Origin: Piper betle
Taxonomy: Eukaryota > Streptophyta > Magnoliopsida > Piperales > Piperaceae
Direction of reading: 5' to 3'
Length of the DNA: 64,000 bases
Assembly (NCBI GenBank): GCA_033002965.1
Contig: JAURVB010000835.1
Location: 1 to 64,000, forward strand
A program made the translations under genes and the position numbers. Below, piece by piece: positions 11,380 to 22,324 of this stretch; position 1 is the stretch's first letter; each line of letters starts with the position of its first letter. The notes below the pieces were generated by a model. It did not search any database and was not told the DNA's origin. It saw nothing but the letters and a program-made list of their open reading frames with translations.

Positions 11380-13018
11380 CCTAGAATTAGGTTATTTTAT
11401 TTAGGGTTTTATAAATCTTAACCGAACCATAAATAATATTTAATTAAATAAATTCTTAAGAATAAATATCATTTATAACACATTCGTATTCACTTAATAG
11501 TAAGTTTTTGACTTTATATTATCACACAAATGATACAATAATGAGTGATTACGTTCTTTTATATAAAATTTAATGTAATGACTTCTTAAATTCTACACAT
11601 ATTACTAAAATTTAATATAATGACTTTTTGAATTGCACACATATTATTTTATATAAAGGAGAGTTCTATTGTTAAATAAAACATCCTCTAGATAGGTTGT
11701 GAGCACATTTGACACACAAATGGGAAGACTTTAGGATTATTTGTTATAGTTGCGGGTTCTTCACCAAATTTTCAGCCTGAGCTCAGATTCGATCACCATG
11801 CACTGAGTGCAACCAGGGTCAAGGAATTGACTCAGTCTGACACAAACTATACCCTTCATAATCAAATAATGGACATGTCAGAATGGACCTGACAGCCATA
11901 ATACAATAAATTGGACATAGTAGATTGGACTCGCCAGCCAATTACAGAAATGGTAGACTAACCCATCAGCCAATAGATGGACATTGTAGACTGACCCATC
12001 AGCCAATAAATTAGACATGGCGGATTGGACTTGCCAGCCAATTACGAGCATGTCAGATTGGACTCCCCAGCCGGTAACGGACATGGCGGATTGGACTCCC
12101 CAGTCGGTAACGGACATTGCGGATTGGACTCGCCAGCCGGTAACGGACATGATGGACTGACCTATCAGCCAATAAATTGGACATGGAGGATTGGACTCGC
12201 CAGCCAATTACGGATATGGTGGATTGGACTCACCAGCCGATAACGGACATTGCAGATTGGACCGCCAGCCGGTAATGGATATAATGGACTGACCCATTAG
12301 CCAATAAATTGGACATGGCGGATTGGACTCACCAGCCAATTATGGACATGGTGGACTGACCCATTAGCCAATTACGGACATGGTGGATTGACCCATCAAC
12401 CAACTAACGGACATGGTAGATTGGACCCATCAACCGATAACGGACATGGTGGATTGGACTCACCAGCCATTAACGGACATAACGGATAAAACTCACTAGC
12501 CGATAATGGACATGGCGGATTGGACTCGCCAACCGATAATGGACATGATGAACTGACCCATCAGCCAATGGATGGACATGGTGGACTGACCCATCAACCA
12601 ACTAATGGGCATGGTGGACTGAACCATCAGCTAATAAATGGACATGTTGGAATGGTCACAACAGACATTATTATAAATAATGATAGGGAGTTTATGGACT
12701 TGTTTTATTTAATTATACGGATTAGTGTTTTTATTACTAACGCAAAATTGTCTCCATAGGTATGAACATGGAAGGATGGGTAGAGTCGGGACAGCTGGAG
12801 GACTCTATTATTGGACTATTCTTTTCTCGAGATTGTTTACATGGCAGTGAGATTTTGGTTCGGTTCATAGGACTTAGATTATTTCGAGCATTTATATATT
12901 AAATTTATTATTGTGGAATTATTAAAAATCTTGAAAATTAATAAGAAATTAATTTATGAGACACTTAGTTTCATATAGTAACGCTTGGCTCGTGGCTCGA
13001 AACGGGCGGGTTGTTACA
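11380..13018 (-). mobile_element. Solo-LTR-like insertion (about 1.64 kb) in the protease signal-peptide codons
   Basis: On the minus strand the insertion begins TGTAACAACCCG (right end 13018) exactly where the signal-peptide reading frame breaks. The protease frame resumes at 11379. Comparison with the intact paralogue, which reads Ala-Asp-Asp-Val-Met-Ala-Arg here, shows that the flanks rejoin as Ala-Asn-Asn-Val-Asn-Ala-Arg. A TG start, no coding potential and an internal minisatellite fit a solo LTR. A canonical CA end and a clean target-site duplication are not resolved at the left end, so that border is uncertain by about 10 bp. Confidence 0.65.
11871..12655. repeat. 33-34 bp minisatellite, about 22 copies, inside the LTR-like insertion
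   Basis: Units follow the pattern GGACATGG-(C/T)-GGATTGGACTC-(A/G/C)-CCAGCC then a short variable tail (GGTAACG, AATTACG, AATAAATTG). A second subtype reads ATGGACTGACCCATCAGCC. Because 33 is divisible by three, the repeat stays open in several frames and gives spurious repetitive ORFs on both strands (for example 11878-12207 and 12025-12243). It lies wholly inside the inserted element. Confidence 0.9.
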
Positions 13019-13170
13019 TTATTGGCCCAGACACCTAATATGGAGAGAACCAGGAAGGTAAAAACTTTCATTGTAGACATGAGCTAGAAAGTTGTATGAG
13101 ATTAATGCTATGACACTACTCGAATATCATTGTAGTAAAGGTGATGAATGTAAACCTTGGTCATATGCAG

Positions 13171-13178
13171 TATATATA
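13171..13178 (-). promoter_or_regulatory. TATA box candidate of the disrupted protease gene
   Basis: TATATATA on the minus strand about 100 bp upstream of the ATG at 13071. The spacing is close to that of the TATA-like motif of the intact paralogue, which supports descent of both promoters from one ancestor. Confidence 0.45.
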
Positions 13179-14442
13179 GGTTTGGTACTTGGTATGTACG
13201 TGCCAAAAGCAGTAAAATGGGAAAAGAGACGTCCAACGTTCCGGTGCCAAGATACTTATTAGGATATGCAAACATTTATATACGATGCAGAGCTAATTAC
13301 TTAATGTAGGAATTAGGATTGTCGATAGAGTTCCTTGCACGTCAAATTCGTCATATATATTTGGAACTTTTATAATTTGGCTATCTAGTCTGTAAATACA
13401 TATAGGAGAACCTGATAATAGTCTGCATGCAAGCTGACAAGCAATCGACGTCGCAAACATTGGAAGAGATAGAAGTTTGGGGGGTAAATGACATTGGAGG
13501 AGGAAGGACGTTGTTGATGAATTAAATAATTCAGAAGTCATAGCTTGTTGCCTGTCCAATATTTGTTCTCAATCCATCCATGCATTCCTTTAATTTATTA
13601 TTATCTTTTTTTTGGAGCATTGTAGGTGCAGGATGGATGAAACACTTTATTTTGAATGTCTCATATTAATTAATAACGGGTAAGATACCTTGTCAATACG
13701 GGCGATTTATATTACAGAAAATTTTTTTATAAATAAACTATTGTTAAATAATGAGATAAACTATATTTTGAATATATATTTTGGTTGACTTTTACTTCAA
13801 TGATAGATCCTAATTGTATGAAAATATAAGACTTTAATAATTTTATTTAATTTTTTTATTTTTGTTGTGTTATGATTATTTGGTTAAATCTCATACTTTT
13901 GATTAAGTTTTCCTTCTATTAATAAAGAGTAGATGATAATTTGAGAATTTCTAACACTTAGAAAATTCATTTATGGCAATAGAAGAAAAATGTTCATGCA
14001 ATGTTTATAATTTTGACTTCAAATTAGACTGATTAAATTAATGAGGGTGGATTTGTTGTTTCAAGTGATGCATCCAACACACTCTGGCAATCTCCTTATT
14101 CGCTCAATTCACCATAATTAGTGGATTTTGAAAAATATAACCACAACAAGCATGAGTTAAACTCGTCTAATCGTGATAATTTACACGAACCATAGAATTG
14201 AACTGCTATAGCAAATCCAATTCCATACCTCTACTGAAACGTTCATAGTTCGAAGTATGGTAATGGACAAAATTAGTCCATTGCCGTTGGTCTGTCCGCA
14301 CCACATCCATTAAAGTGGAATGACATTATCTTTTGGTCTAAGGCAAGACTATGAATGCAGTGAACTCTATTTGGGACCTTGTCCATTATAGCTTGGCCGT
14401 GTCCATTATTTTGTCAGCTTCATGCCTATCATCTATAATATA
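13179..14442. other. Intergenic, no gene seen
   Basis: AT-rich sequence upstream of the disrupted protease up to the Copia element. Only short unsupported ORFs (for example 13293-13559 minus). No recognisable domain, RNA gene or repeat was found by eye. Confidence 0.5.
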
Positions 14443-14623
14443 TATTAGAGATATTAGAGATGAGAGCATGCAGATAATGAAAAGAATGTAACTTTTCAGT
14501 TTTTCAAGTGTTACTGTAGCAACGGCTGTTTTCCTATTTTGCTTATTACGCAAGCATTCTAGATCATTCTTAATTGTATGGCTTAATGCCAATGTGAACA
14601 CAAGTTTTGCACAATTCTCAACA
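14443..14623 (+). repeat. 5' LTR of the Copia element
   Basis: 181 bp, ending TCAACA immediately before the primer-binding site. It differs from the 3' LTR by scattered substitutions and by lacking a short TACATATAAA-like segment. The two LTRs have therefore diverged since insertion and the element is not recent. Confidence 0.9.
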
Positions 14624-14708
14624 TGGTATTAGAGCTGGTGAGGGTTTGGCAATAACAATCTGATCAATTGTTCTTTCCAAATTCCTCTGTGTTTCTTTGT
14701 TGCGCCAG

Positions 14709-15779
14709 TGATGTGAAAATTATAACGCAAGTGCACGTGCCGAATCATAAAAAGTATCGTCCCACGATGAATTATTACTAGAATTTTTTATTAATCAAAA
14801 TTAATTTAATTAATTATACTTAATTGAAAGAAAAATTTAAAGAGTGATTTAATTATAAACTAAAACTAAACTAATCTAAAATGTAATATTTAAATCAAAT
14901 ACTAACCTCAAGACGACAAACCTAGGATTTTAAATATCACCTAAAATAGATGAACAAAGGCTATTTTATTCATTGGCAAATTTAATCTTTCTATCTCTAG
15001 ACAAGATTAAATCTGTAGATCAATCAATAGGTGATCAGGCTAATGATAGCATTAATGCATAGAATAAAATAGATAATCCAACATCATAATCACATAGATA
15101 AAAATTAATATCTTTGATTAATCCATGCACTAGTTGTTATTGAAAATCCTAGAAAAGAATTACTCCATAAAGTTTTCGATTAAACACAAGAAATTCATTT
15201 GTGATATGAAAGACATCGTTTAACTACAAAGAAAAGTAAATCAAAATAAAGAAAAACTCTTTTGGAGAAAGTGTCTTCTTCTTCTGATCCAAATTCTTCG
15301 TCTTCCTTCTATTGTCTTTCGTGCCGTCTCTTAGCCATCTAATGTTGTTCTCTTCCTTTTTTCACAAAAGGACGTCCCCTTATATAGAACTTCTCTATGT
15401 TTATCCACAACTCTAAAGATAATTAAGAATATCTTACGAAGATCATGCTTATCCCTAACGTCCAAGGATATTCTTATCTCCAAAGATCTTTACATCATAT
15501 CTTCATAAAGATCACGCTTATCTCTAAGAAGATCTCGCTTATCCTTAAAGTAGTTGCTACAAACTCCCATTAGTTGGCTAAAGATCGTCTTCTAACTCTT
15601 ATACCCTTTTAGAACAGCATTAATTAGCACTTTTTACAGCAAAATCACAATAATTTCTCACATTATTAATAATATCTAATAAAATTCTAAACTAATAACA
15701 TTGATATATAAACAACTCGAAACACGACAAAAACTCAATATAAAATGCAAATAATAATAACTCTTTTCTAGAATTATCA
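14709..15779. mobile_element. Nested 1,071-bp TG...CA insertion (probable solo LTR), TSD GCCAG
   Basis: Begins TGATGTGAAAATTATAACGC and ends CTAGAATTATCA. It is bounded by perfect GCCAG duplications at 14704-14708 and 15780-15784, and sits in the untranslated leader of the Copia element. There is no coding capacity. The start contains a GCAAGTGCACG segment that I recall from common plant repeats. TG...CA ends plus a 5-bp duplication fit a solo LTR or a non-autonomous LTR element. Orientation is not determined. Confidence 0.8.
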
Positions 15780-16184
15780 GCCAGCATCTTCATCGCTGCA
15801 AGATCAATTGCTTCTGCTGGTGATCAATCGCTACAAGATTAATTGCTTCATCCTCAATTTGATGTCGACAGCAGGATTGTTGCATAGTAAAGGAACTTTG
15901 GGAGGGTTTGGTGTTCTTACTCTCCTAATCTGTTTGAACTACTATTGTCCTGTTTGGGGTAAATCTCTGTTTCTTTGTGACAATTCAAGTTCACGGTTGT
16001 CACTTCATGAGATTGCTTTATTTGAGTTGTTTGCATTGTTTTTGTTTCACTAAATAGTAATGGCAAATGATCAAGTTGATACTTCCACTCATGATAGTCA
16101 GAATGGAAATTCCTCTGAATAAAACACTTTGTCGATGTTGCCTAATCTGTTAAGATTTCATGTTGATCCATTATTGCAGCGTTA

Positions 16185-19100
16185 ATGGCAAACAATGTTT
16201 GGCAATACAAAATGTCCAGGTCAATCATTGGCATCAAATGCTATGCTTTTAAACTCTTCAATTCGTTATCCATATCCAATTCATGTTCATGCTCCTTCAT
16301 TTGTAACAATTTGGTTGAATGCAAAGAATTTTTTGCTTTGGAAATCTTAGATCCTGAATTTGATCGAATCACACAATTGTATTGGATTTATTGATGGATC
16401 TGTTCATTCTCCTCTACATATTGGTTCTTCTAATTCCATTGGGGTTAATGGAGAATTTTTGGCATGGAAAAGGATTGATAAATTGATAAAGGGATGGATA
16501 ATTGGATGGTTGAGTGAAGCAATTCTTCGTCAAGTTGTTGGACTGAATACAGCTGCAGATGTGTAGAAATTATTAAAGTAATATTTCAACAAAAAGACTA
16601 TGGATAGGGAGTTAGTATTACATCATCAGCTGAAAACATTACGAAGAGATAATTGTGAATCTCTCGATAACTACCTTCTGAAATTCAAAGCAATTTGTGA
16701 TGACCTAGCTGCAATCAACAAGCAACTTATGGTTAATAGAAAGTCATTTTGGTTACTGAATGGCCTAGGAGAAAATTATCAAATGTTCACTTCTATGACT
16801 TTGAGGCCACCATTACCTAACTATATTGAATTGTTGTCAATGTTGCATAGTTATGAATCCAGGATTTTACTTCATGATTCAAATTTGGTGGCACAAAAAG
16901 TTGCACTTGCTGCAAACAAGTATGAAAAGGCAAAAGCAAATGTTCAGAAGTTCACTTCAGAGAATCGAGGCTTTGAACCTGCCGCAATGACAAATTCCTT
17001 GACTTCAGAACTAGCAAACAAGCTCACTATTAATGCTGATGCAAACAGATTTGTTTTCCAACCTGTCAAGTCTGATGAAGAACTCAAAAAAGCTTTACAC
17101 AAATTTAAAACTGTCTGTCAAATTTGTCGCAAGCCATGACACACTGCTTTCAAGTGTTTCAAACTAAACACAGTATTCAAGGAGAAAAAGTCATCTGATG
17201 AGGTTAAGCATGCTCAGAATGCTCTGAGTGCTTTCCAGGCTCAGAATGTTGATGTCAATCCATGGCTACCTGACTCAGGTGCGTCCTCCCACATGACTGG
17301 AAATCTCCTCTTATTTGATGATCATGTGTGCTATGATAAATCAAATGTTGTGTTTATTGGTGATGGAAAACAATTAGATATTGAACACGTTGGTCTTATT
17401 AGTATATATACTATTTCTAGACCAGTAAAACTAACAAATGTGCTGCATGTACCTTCTTTACAACAAAATTTGTTGTCATTTAGTTAGTTCACCTTTGACC
17501 ATAATTGTGTTTTTCGATTTAACTCTGAGGGATTCTATGCGACTGACAGAAGGTCTAGAAGAGTAATTCTATCTGGCACTAGAACATGCAACATATACAA
17601 TATCACGTTTGGAAAACATATTGGTCTTTATTCAAATCGACAAAGGAAGACATCATATTTATTTTGGCACTTCAGACTCGGTCATTACTCTTTTGATACA
17701 CTTAAAGTTTTGAAGACACAAGGACACATACAAACAACATCTGAGAAGTTTGATTCTACTGTTTGTAGCTGTCAACTAGAAAATCTACCAAATTACCTTT
17801 CTTAGACAGTGATGCTAGATCTAATGTTCCTTTCCGTAAAATTCATTGTGATTTGTGGAGACCAGCTCTGTCAACTAAAAAATTTAGATATTTTTCTACT
17901 TTTATTGATGATTGTACTAGGTTTATATGGTTCTATCCATTATACAATAAATTTGGCTTCGTTATTATCTTCAAATTATTTGAGAAACTTGTTGATCAAC
18001 AGTTTTCTGCCAAAATAAAGTGTCTTCAGACTGATAGAGGGGGAGAATTTACAAGCCATGTTCTTCAAACATACTTGGCTGAGAAGGGAATTTTGCATCA
18101 AGTAACATGTCCTCATACTCCTGAACAGAATGGAGTTGCTGAACGAAGTCATAGATCCATTGTAGAGATTGGTCTAGCTCAGTTATTTTACAGCAAAGTG
18201 TCAAGTTAATTTTGGGTACATAGTTTCCAAATTGTTGTTTATGTGCTCAATAGGAGGCCATCATATGTTTTGCCCAACAATTCATCTCTATTTTTCAAAT
18301 TATTCAAAAGAGAGTCTGACTATTCCTCCTTACGAGTGTTTCATTGTAGGTGCTATCCATGTCTTTGAGCATACAACACTAATAAGTTTCAGCCACGTTC
18401 TCATCCATGTGTGTTCTTAGGGTATAAGACATCCTATAAAGGTTATGTGTGTTATAATCCTCAAACTAGAAATTTTCATTTATCAAGACATGTGATTTTT
18501 GATGAACAAGTTTTTCCTTTTGTTGTCACTGGTCATAGTACTTCAGCTCCATCCTCTCAAGCAAGTTTTAATACTTATTTAGACTTTGTTCCTTTGCCTA
18601 ATATGCTATCATTTACAACCAGACAAGATGAAGCATTGTTTTCACCTGTTCAAGAAAATTGACTTGATCCTCATGACTTAACTGTTTTCACAATCGATAG
18701 TAATGAAGAGAATAGTCAATTTTGCATTCAGAGTGTGATGCTTCAATTCCATCTTCTTCTAAGTCCAAGAATGTTGAAGGCCACTCAATGATTACTAGAT
18801 CCAAAGCATGTATTCTGAAACCAAATCCAAAATATGCTTTGATCACAAGTGTTGAAGCTATTACCGAACCTAATCCAGTCAAGGCTACACTTTCTCATCC
18901 TGGATGGTTAAAGCAATGCAAGATGAACTAGCTGCTTTGGAGGAGAATGATACATGGGAGCTGGTTGATAGGGACAGACATATGAATATCATTGGTACAC
19001 AGTGGATTTTTAAAGTAAAATACAATGCTGACAATACTATTGAGAGATTGAAAGCTCGACTAGTTGCAAAATGTTATAATCAGCAATAAGGTGTTGATTA

Positions 19101-20361
19101 TTTAGAAACATTCTCACTTGTTGTCAAGCCATCAACTGTAAGACTTGTTTTATCTCTTATTGCTATCAAAAATTGGTTTGTGCACCAAATGGATGTTAAG
19201 AATGCATTCCTTAATGGTGAGTTGTAAGAAACTATTTACCTTTCTCATCCACCAGGGTTTAAGAATGCATTGTTTCCAAATGCTGTTTGCAGACTTAAGA
19301 AAGCTTTATATGGTCTTAAGCAGGCACCGAAGGCTTGGTACAACAAGTTCAGCTCGTTCTTATTTTCTCAGGGGTTTCTGTCCTGTAATGTTGATTCTTC
19401 TTTGTTTGTTTTGAAACAAGATGATAACATTGTCGTTCTTCTTTTATATATTGATGACATGTTAATTACTGGAAATACATCAAGTCTATTAGACAAGTTT
19501 TTGATTCAACTTCAACAGGAGTTTACTATGACGGATCTTGGACAGGTTCATCATTTCCTTGGTATTTAAGTGCAAACTTTAACATCAAGTTTTTTCTTAT
19601 CTCAAAAGAGGTATGCTCTCCAGTTACTCCAGAAAGCAAGGCTACTGTATTGTAAACCATTGTCCATGCCAATGGTTAACAAGCTTACTATTCAAGAGAA
19701 TTCTCCTCTACTCTGCAATCCAACTTTGTAGAGGGAATTAATTGGTTCATTGTAATATCTAACATTTACGAGACCTAATATTATGTTTGCTATTAATTGG
19801 GTATGTCAGCATATGCATAACCCTATTGAATTTCATCTTGCTCAAATGAAGAGAATTCTGTGATATGTAAAGGGCACTCCGGAGTATGGGCATTTTCTTA
19901 CATCTAATACTGATTTTCAGCTTTCAACTTACTCTAATGCAGATTGGGCAGGTTGTCAAACTACACGAAGATCTACTAAAGGATACTGCACTTTTGTTGG
20001 TGCTAATTGTATTTCATGGTCTTCTAATAAACAACCGACTATTTCTAGATCAAGCACAGAAGCTGAATATCGCGCCATGGTTGTTGTTGCAGCTGAAATA
20101 AATTGGATCACCTATTTACTCTAAGATCTTCACATACTTCAATCTAATGTTCATGTGCTCTATTGTGACAATCTTAGTGTTTTGTTTCTCTCTGTCAATC
20201 CTATTTTCCATGCTCATACTAAGCATATTGAGATTGATTATCATTTTGTGCAAGAACAAGTTGCTCTGAAAAAGATTGAAACACGACATCTCTCCACAAC
20301 AAAACAACATGCTGATATTTTAACCAAGGCCTTATTGTATCAACCTTTCTTCAGAATTTTG
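16185..20361 (+). pseudogene. Degenerate Copia gag-pol polyprotein
   Basis: Translated segments in order: a gag-like region (about 16300-17110), a CCHC knuckle (17116-17160) with a TGA inside it, aspartic protease motif DSGASSHM (about 17272), a GAG-pre-integrase segment (about 17660), and an integrase core (about 17840-18200, with DRGGEF and the PEQNGVAERSH segment). Reverse transcriptase follows (about 18905-19570, with [24 protein letters not shown] and the catalytic YIDDM near 19447). RNase H is last (about 20040-20340, with SRSSTEAEYRA and HADILTKAL). In-frame stops and frameshifts interrupt gag, integrase, reverse transcriptase and RNase H, so the element is not autonomous. Confidence 0.92.
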
Positions 20362-20402
20362 TGCAAGCTTAGAATTGTGGCCATGTCCAGCTTGAAGGGG
20401 GG

Positions 20403-20591
20403 TATTAGAGATATTAGAGATGAGAGTACGTAGAGAATGAAAAGAATGTAACTTTTTAGTTTTTCGAGTGTTACTGTAGCAACAACTATTTTTCTATTTT
20501 GCTTGTTGCGCAAGCATTCTAGATTGTTCTTAATTGTATACATATAAAAGCTTAATGCCATGTGAATACAAGTTTTACACAATTCTCAACA
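20403..20591 (+). repeat. 3' LTR of the Copia element
   Basis: 189 bp, bounded on the left by the polypurine tract GAAGGGGGG and on the right by the ATATA target-site duplication. Same termini as the 5' LTR. Confidence 0.9.
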
Positions 20592-21075
20592 ATATATAGT
20601 TTATTTCAATCTCTAAACAACTTTTTCTTATCATTTTAGTGGTAATATTTACAACTTTTTTAGGAAATTTTGCTGTCTAGAGAAGTTAAGATATTGGATG
20701 CTTTTAAGAACAGATCAATCAATATGGGCGTTCGTCTACGAACGTCCGCATCCGAGCCAGACGATCGACTAGGTACACTTCTTTTACTTGCCACCTCCAT
20801 GGCATGACCGCCTGTTACTACCCCTGCACATTATACATAACAATGCTTAATTAAGCCGATACTATACATGGCCGTCTTCAAGTACGATCACACAATTAAT
20901 ACTAGCGATATATGTTGCAACGACTACCGTGGCAAATGAAACCAATATTGGTACTTGCTGCTTTGTTGTGCATAGTTCATATAAATTCAGTGACATCAAT
21001 GCTTACATTTGATTTACACAAGATTTACAGATCACAGGCCGGCCACTCTGTAACTTGCAAGACTACAAGATTTAG
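20592..21075. other. Intergenic, 3' flank of the intact protease gene
   Basis: AT-rich, no ORF of interest. It should contain the 3' untranslated region and poly(A) site of the minus-strand protease ending at 21076. No other feature seen. Confidence 0.5.
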
Positions 21076-22225
21076 CTAAGCAGTTGGGTAAGAAGCCTGC
21101 ATGGCAATGCCACAAAGTCCTGCCTCTTCATCCACATCCCTCTCCATCCTTATATACCCATTCTCCCCCCAACTAGTCCCCCATGAATTCTTCACCAGCC
21201 AATACTTGGTCCCATCCTCATCTTTGCCATAGCCAACCGCAGTCACACCGTGGTCCAAATCGGTGCCACAAGGTCCGGTGAACACCCCACCTGAGTAGAA
21301 CTGGAAGGCAGAGCCACCCGCATCAATGGCCACAGACACGGGCTGCTTTGCCACTGCCTTCAACAAGGCCTTCTCGTTGTTGGCAGGAACGTCTGCGTGG
21401 CCGGTGATTGCCGCGGCATGGCTTGATGACTTCTTGGTGTTGCAGCTATCGTCTGTTCCGACGTATGGATAGTTGGCTTCGGTGGTGAGACCGTCGTTTT
21501 GCAGTATGAAGTCGAAGGCGTCGTCCATGAGCCCTCCCTCGCATCCTTGGTCTTCCCCGCTTGTGTCACAATCTACCAGCTCTTGCTCCGACAAAGAGAT
21601 CAGTTTCCCGGCCTTCAGCTTGTGGATTCCTTCCATGGCTTCGACAGCCGAAAAGGCCCAGCAACATCCTATGTATTCAATCACAATAAAATCATCACAA
21701 CATTGTTCATCGATTAGAAGATATATATATATATAAAAGAGTAATCGGCAGAAAAATGTTATAAGATGCATGTTATGGCCGCTAGTTGTTGGGATGTTTA
21801 CCGCATTGGCCTTGATCCTTGATGGGTGTGACTGCACCCTTCTTTCTCCAATCCATGCTTGAGGGTGCAGTCACATTTGCATGAGTGAAAGAAGATGTCT
21901 CCGTTTTAAGCTTGTTAGAGGGTTTGAAGCCATTGCGCGAGGCCCTGAACTCGTCGTTGGTAAGGTCTGCAAAGCCATTGACATCTAACCTGTACGAGTT
22001 GGTGCCAGCCCTGTTGGATGACTCGATGAACTCCACATTGTTCTTGAAAATCTGGAATCTTTTCTCCTTCTCATTAGCGTCGGCATAAACTCGCCGACAC
22101 TCAGACATCCACTTCTCGTGTCTCTCTCTCAGGTATGTGTCTTGCAGTGTTCGGGCCATGACGTCGTCGGCCAAGGCAGCCAAGATGAAGAGAAGCGCGT
22201 ACGAAAAGATTTTTACGTAAGCCAT
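21076..22225 (-). CDS. SAG12-like papain-family cysteine protease (intact)
   Basis: Two exons, 21802-22225 and 21076-21668, give a 338-residue pre-pro-protease, close to the usual length of SAG12-type enzymes (about 340). The ATG at 22225 opens a hydrophobic signal peptide. The prodomain (about 30-120) has an ERFNIN-type helix and a GNFD-like region, and the mature domain starts near the [13 protein letters not shown] segment. Catalytic residues by position are Cys144 (in GQCGCCWAF, the intron falling inside the GQCG codon), His281 (LDHG) and Asn302 (KNSWG). There is no C-terminal KDEL, so a vacuolar or secreted rather than ER-derived ricinosome role is expected. The family degrades protein during senescence and programmed cell death. 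The other copy at 9850-13071 is a disrupted duplicate. Splice phases close exactly (1,017 nt). Confidence 0.93.
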
Positions 22226-22315
22226 GAAAGTAATATTGTCTGTAGGAAACTGATTTTCACTCCAGTGCTGATCAATTGGTTTAGATTTAGTGAAGAAGGC
22301 AGAACCATGTTAGAG

Positions 22316-22324
22316 TTTATATAA
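22316..22324 (-). promoter_or_regulatory. TATA box candidate for the intact protease
   Basis: TTATATAAA on the minus strand, about 92 bp upstream of the ATG at 22225, an ordinary spacing for TATA plus a short 5' leader. Confidence 0.55.

Larger units (their letters stand above)
9850..13071 (-). pseudogene. SAG12-like papain-family cysteine protease, split in its signal peptide by an LTR insertion
   Basis: Minus-strand paralogue of the protease at 21076-22225. Exon 2 is 9850-10442. Exon 1 3' part is 11010-11379, with donor GTAAGC at 11009. The first 53 coding bases lie beyond the insertion at 13019-13071 and encode MKVFTFLVLSILGVWAN, a plausible signal peptide. The prodomain has an ERFNIN-like helix, and the mature domain keeps the catalytic Cys, the LDHG histidine and the KNSWG asparagine. 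The Trp that normally follows the catalytic Cys (CWAF) is Cys here (CCCAF). A TATA-like TATATATA lies about 100 bp upstream of the ATG (13171-13178). With the 1.6-kb insertion in place the secreted proenzyme cannot be made from one continuous frame unless the insertion is spliced out. The 3' part alone could start at an internal Met (11346) but would lack a secretion signal. Confidence 0.85.
14443..20591 (+). mobile_element. Full-length but decayed Copia-superfamily LTR retrotransposon
   Basis: Short LTRs at 14443-14623 and 20403-20591 share the TATTAGAGATATTAGAGATG start and the CACAATTCTCAACA end. The flanks are identical ATATA pentamers (14438-14442 and 20592-20596). A primer-binding site TGGTATTAGAGC complementary to initiator tRNA-Met follows the 5' LTR (14624-14635). 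A G-rich polypurine tract precedes the 3' LTR (20394-20402). Domain order is gag, protease, integrase, reverse transcriptase, RNase H, which defines Copia. Short LTRs and the sequence type suggest an Ale-like lineage (inference). Both LTRs start TA rather than TG. The leader carries a nested insertion (14709-15779). Confidence 0.93.

Noticed and set aside
11878..12243. Repetitive ORFs on both strands
   Set aside because: They are translations of a 33-bp minisatellite, not a repeat protein gene.
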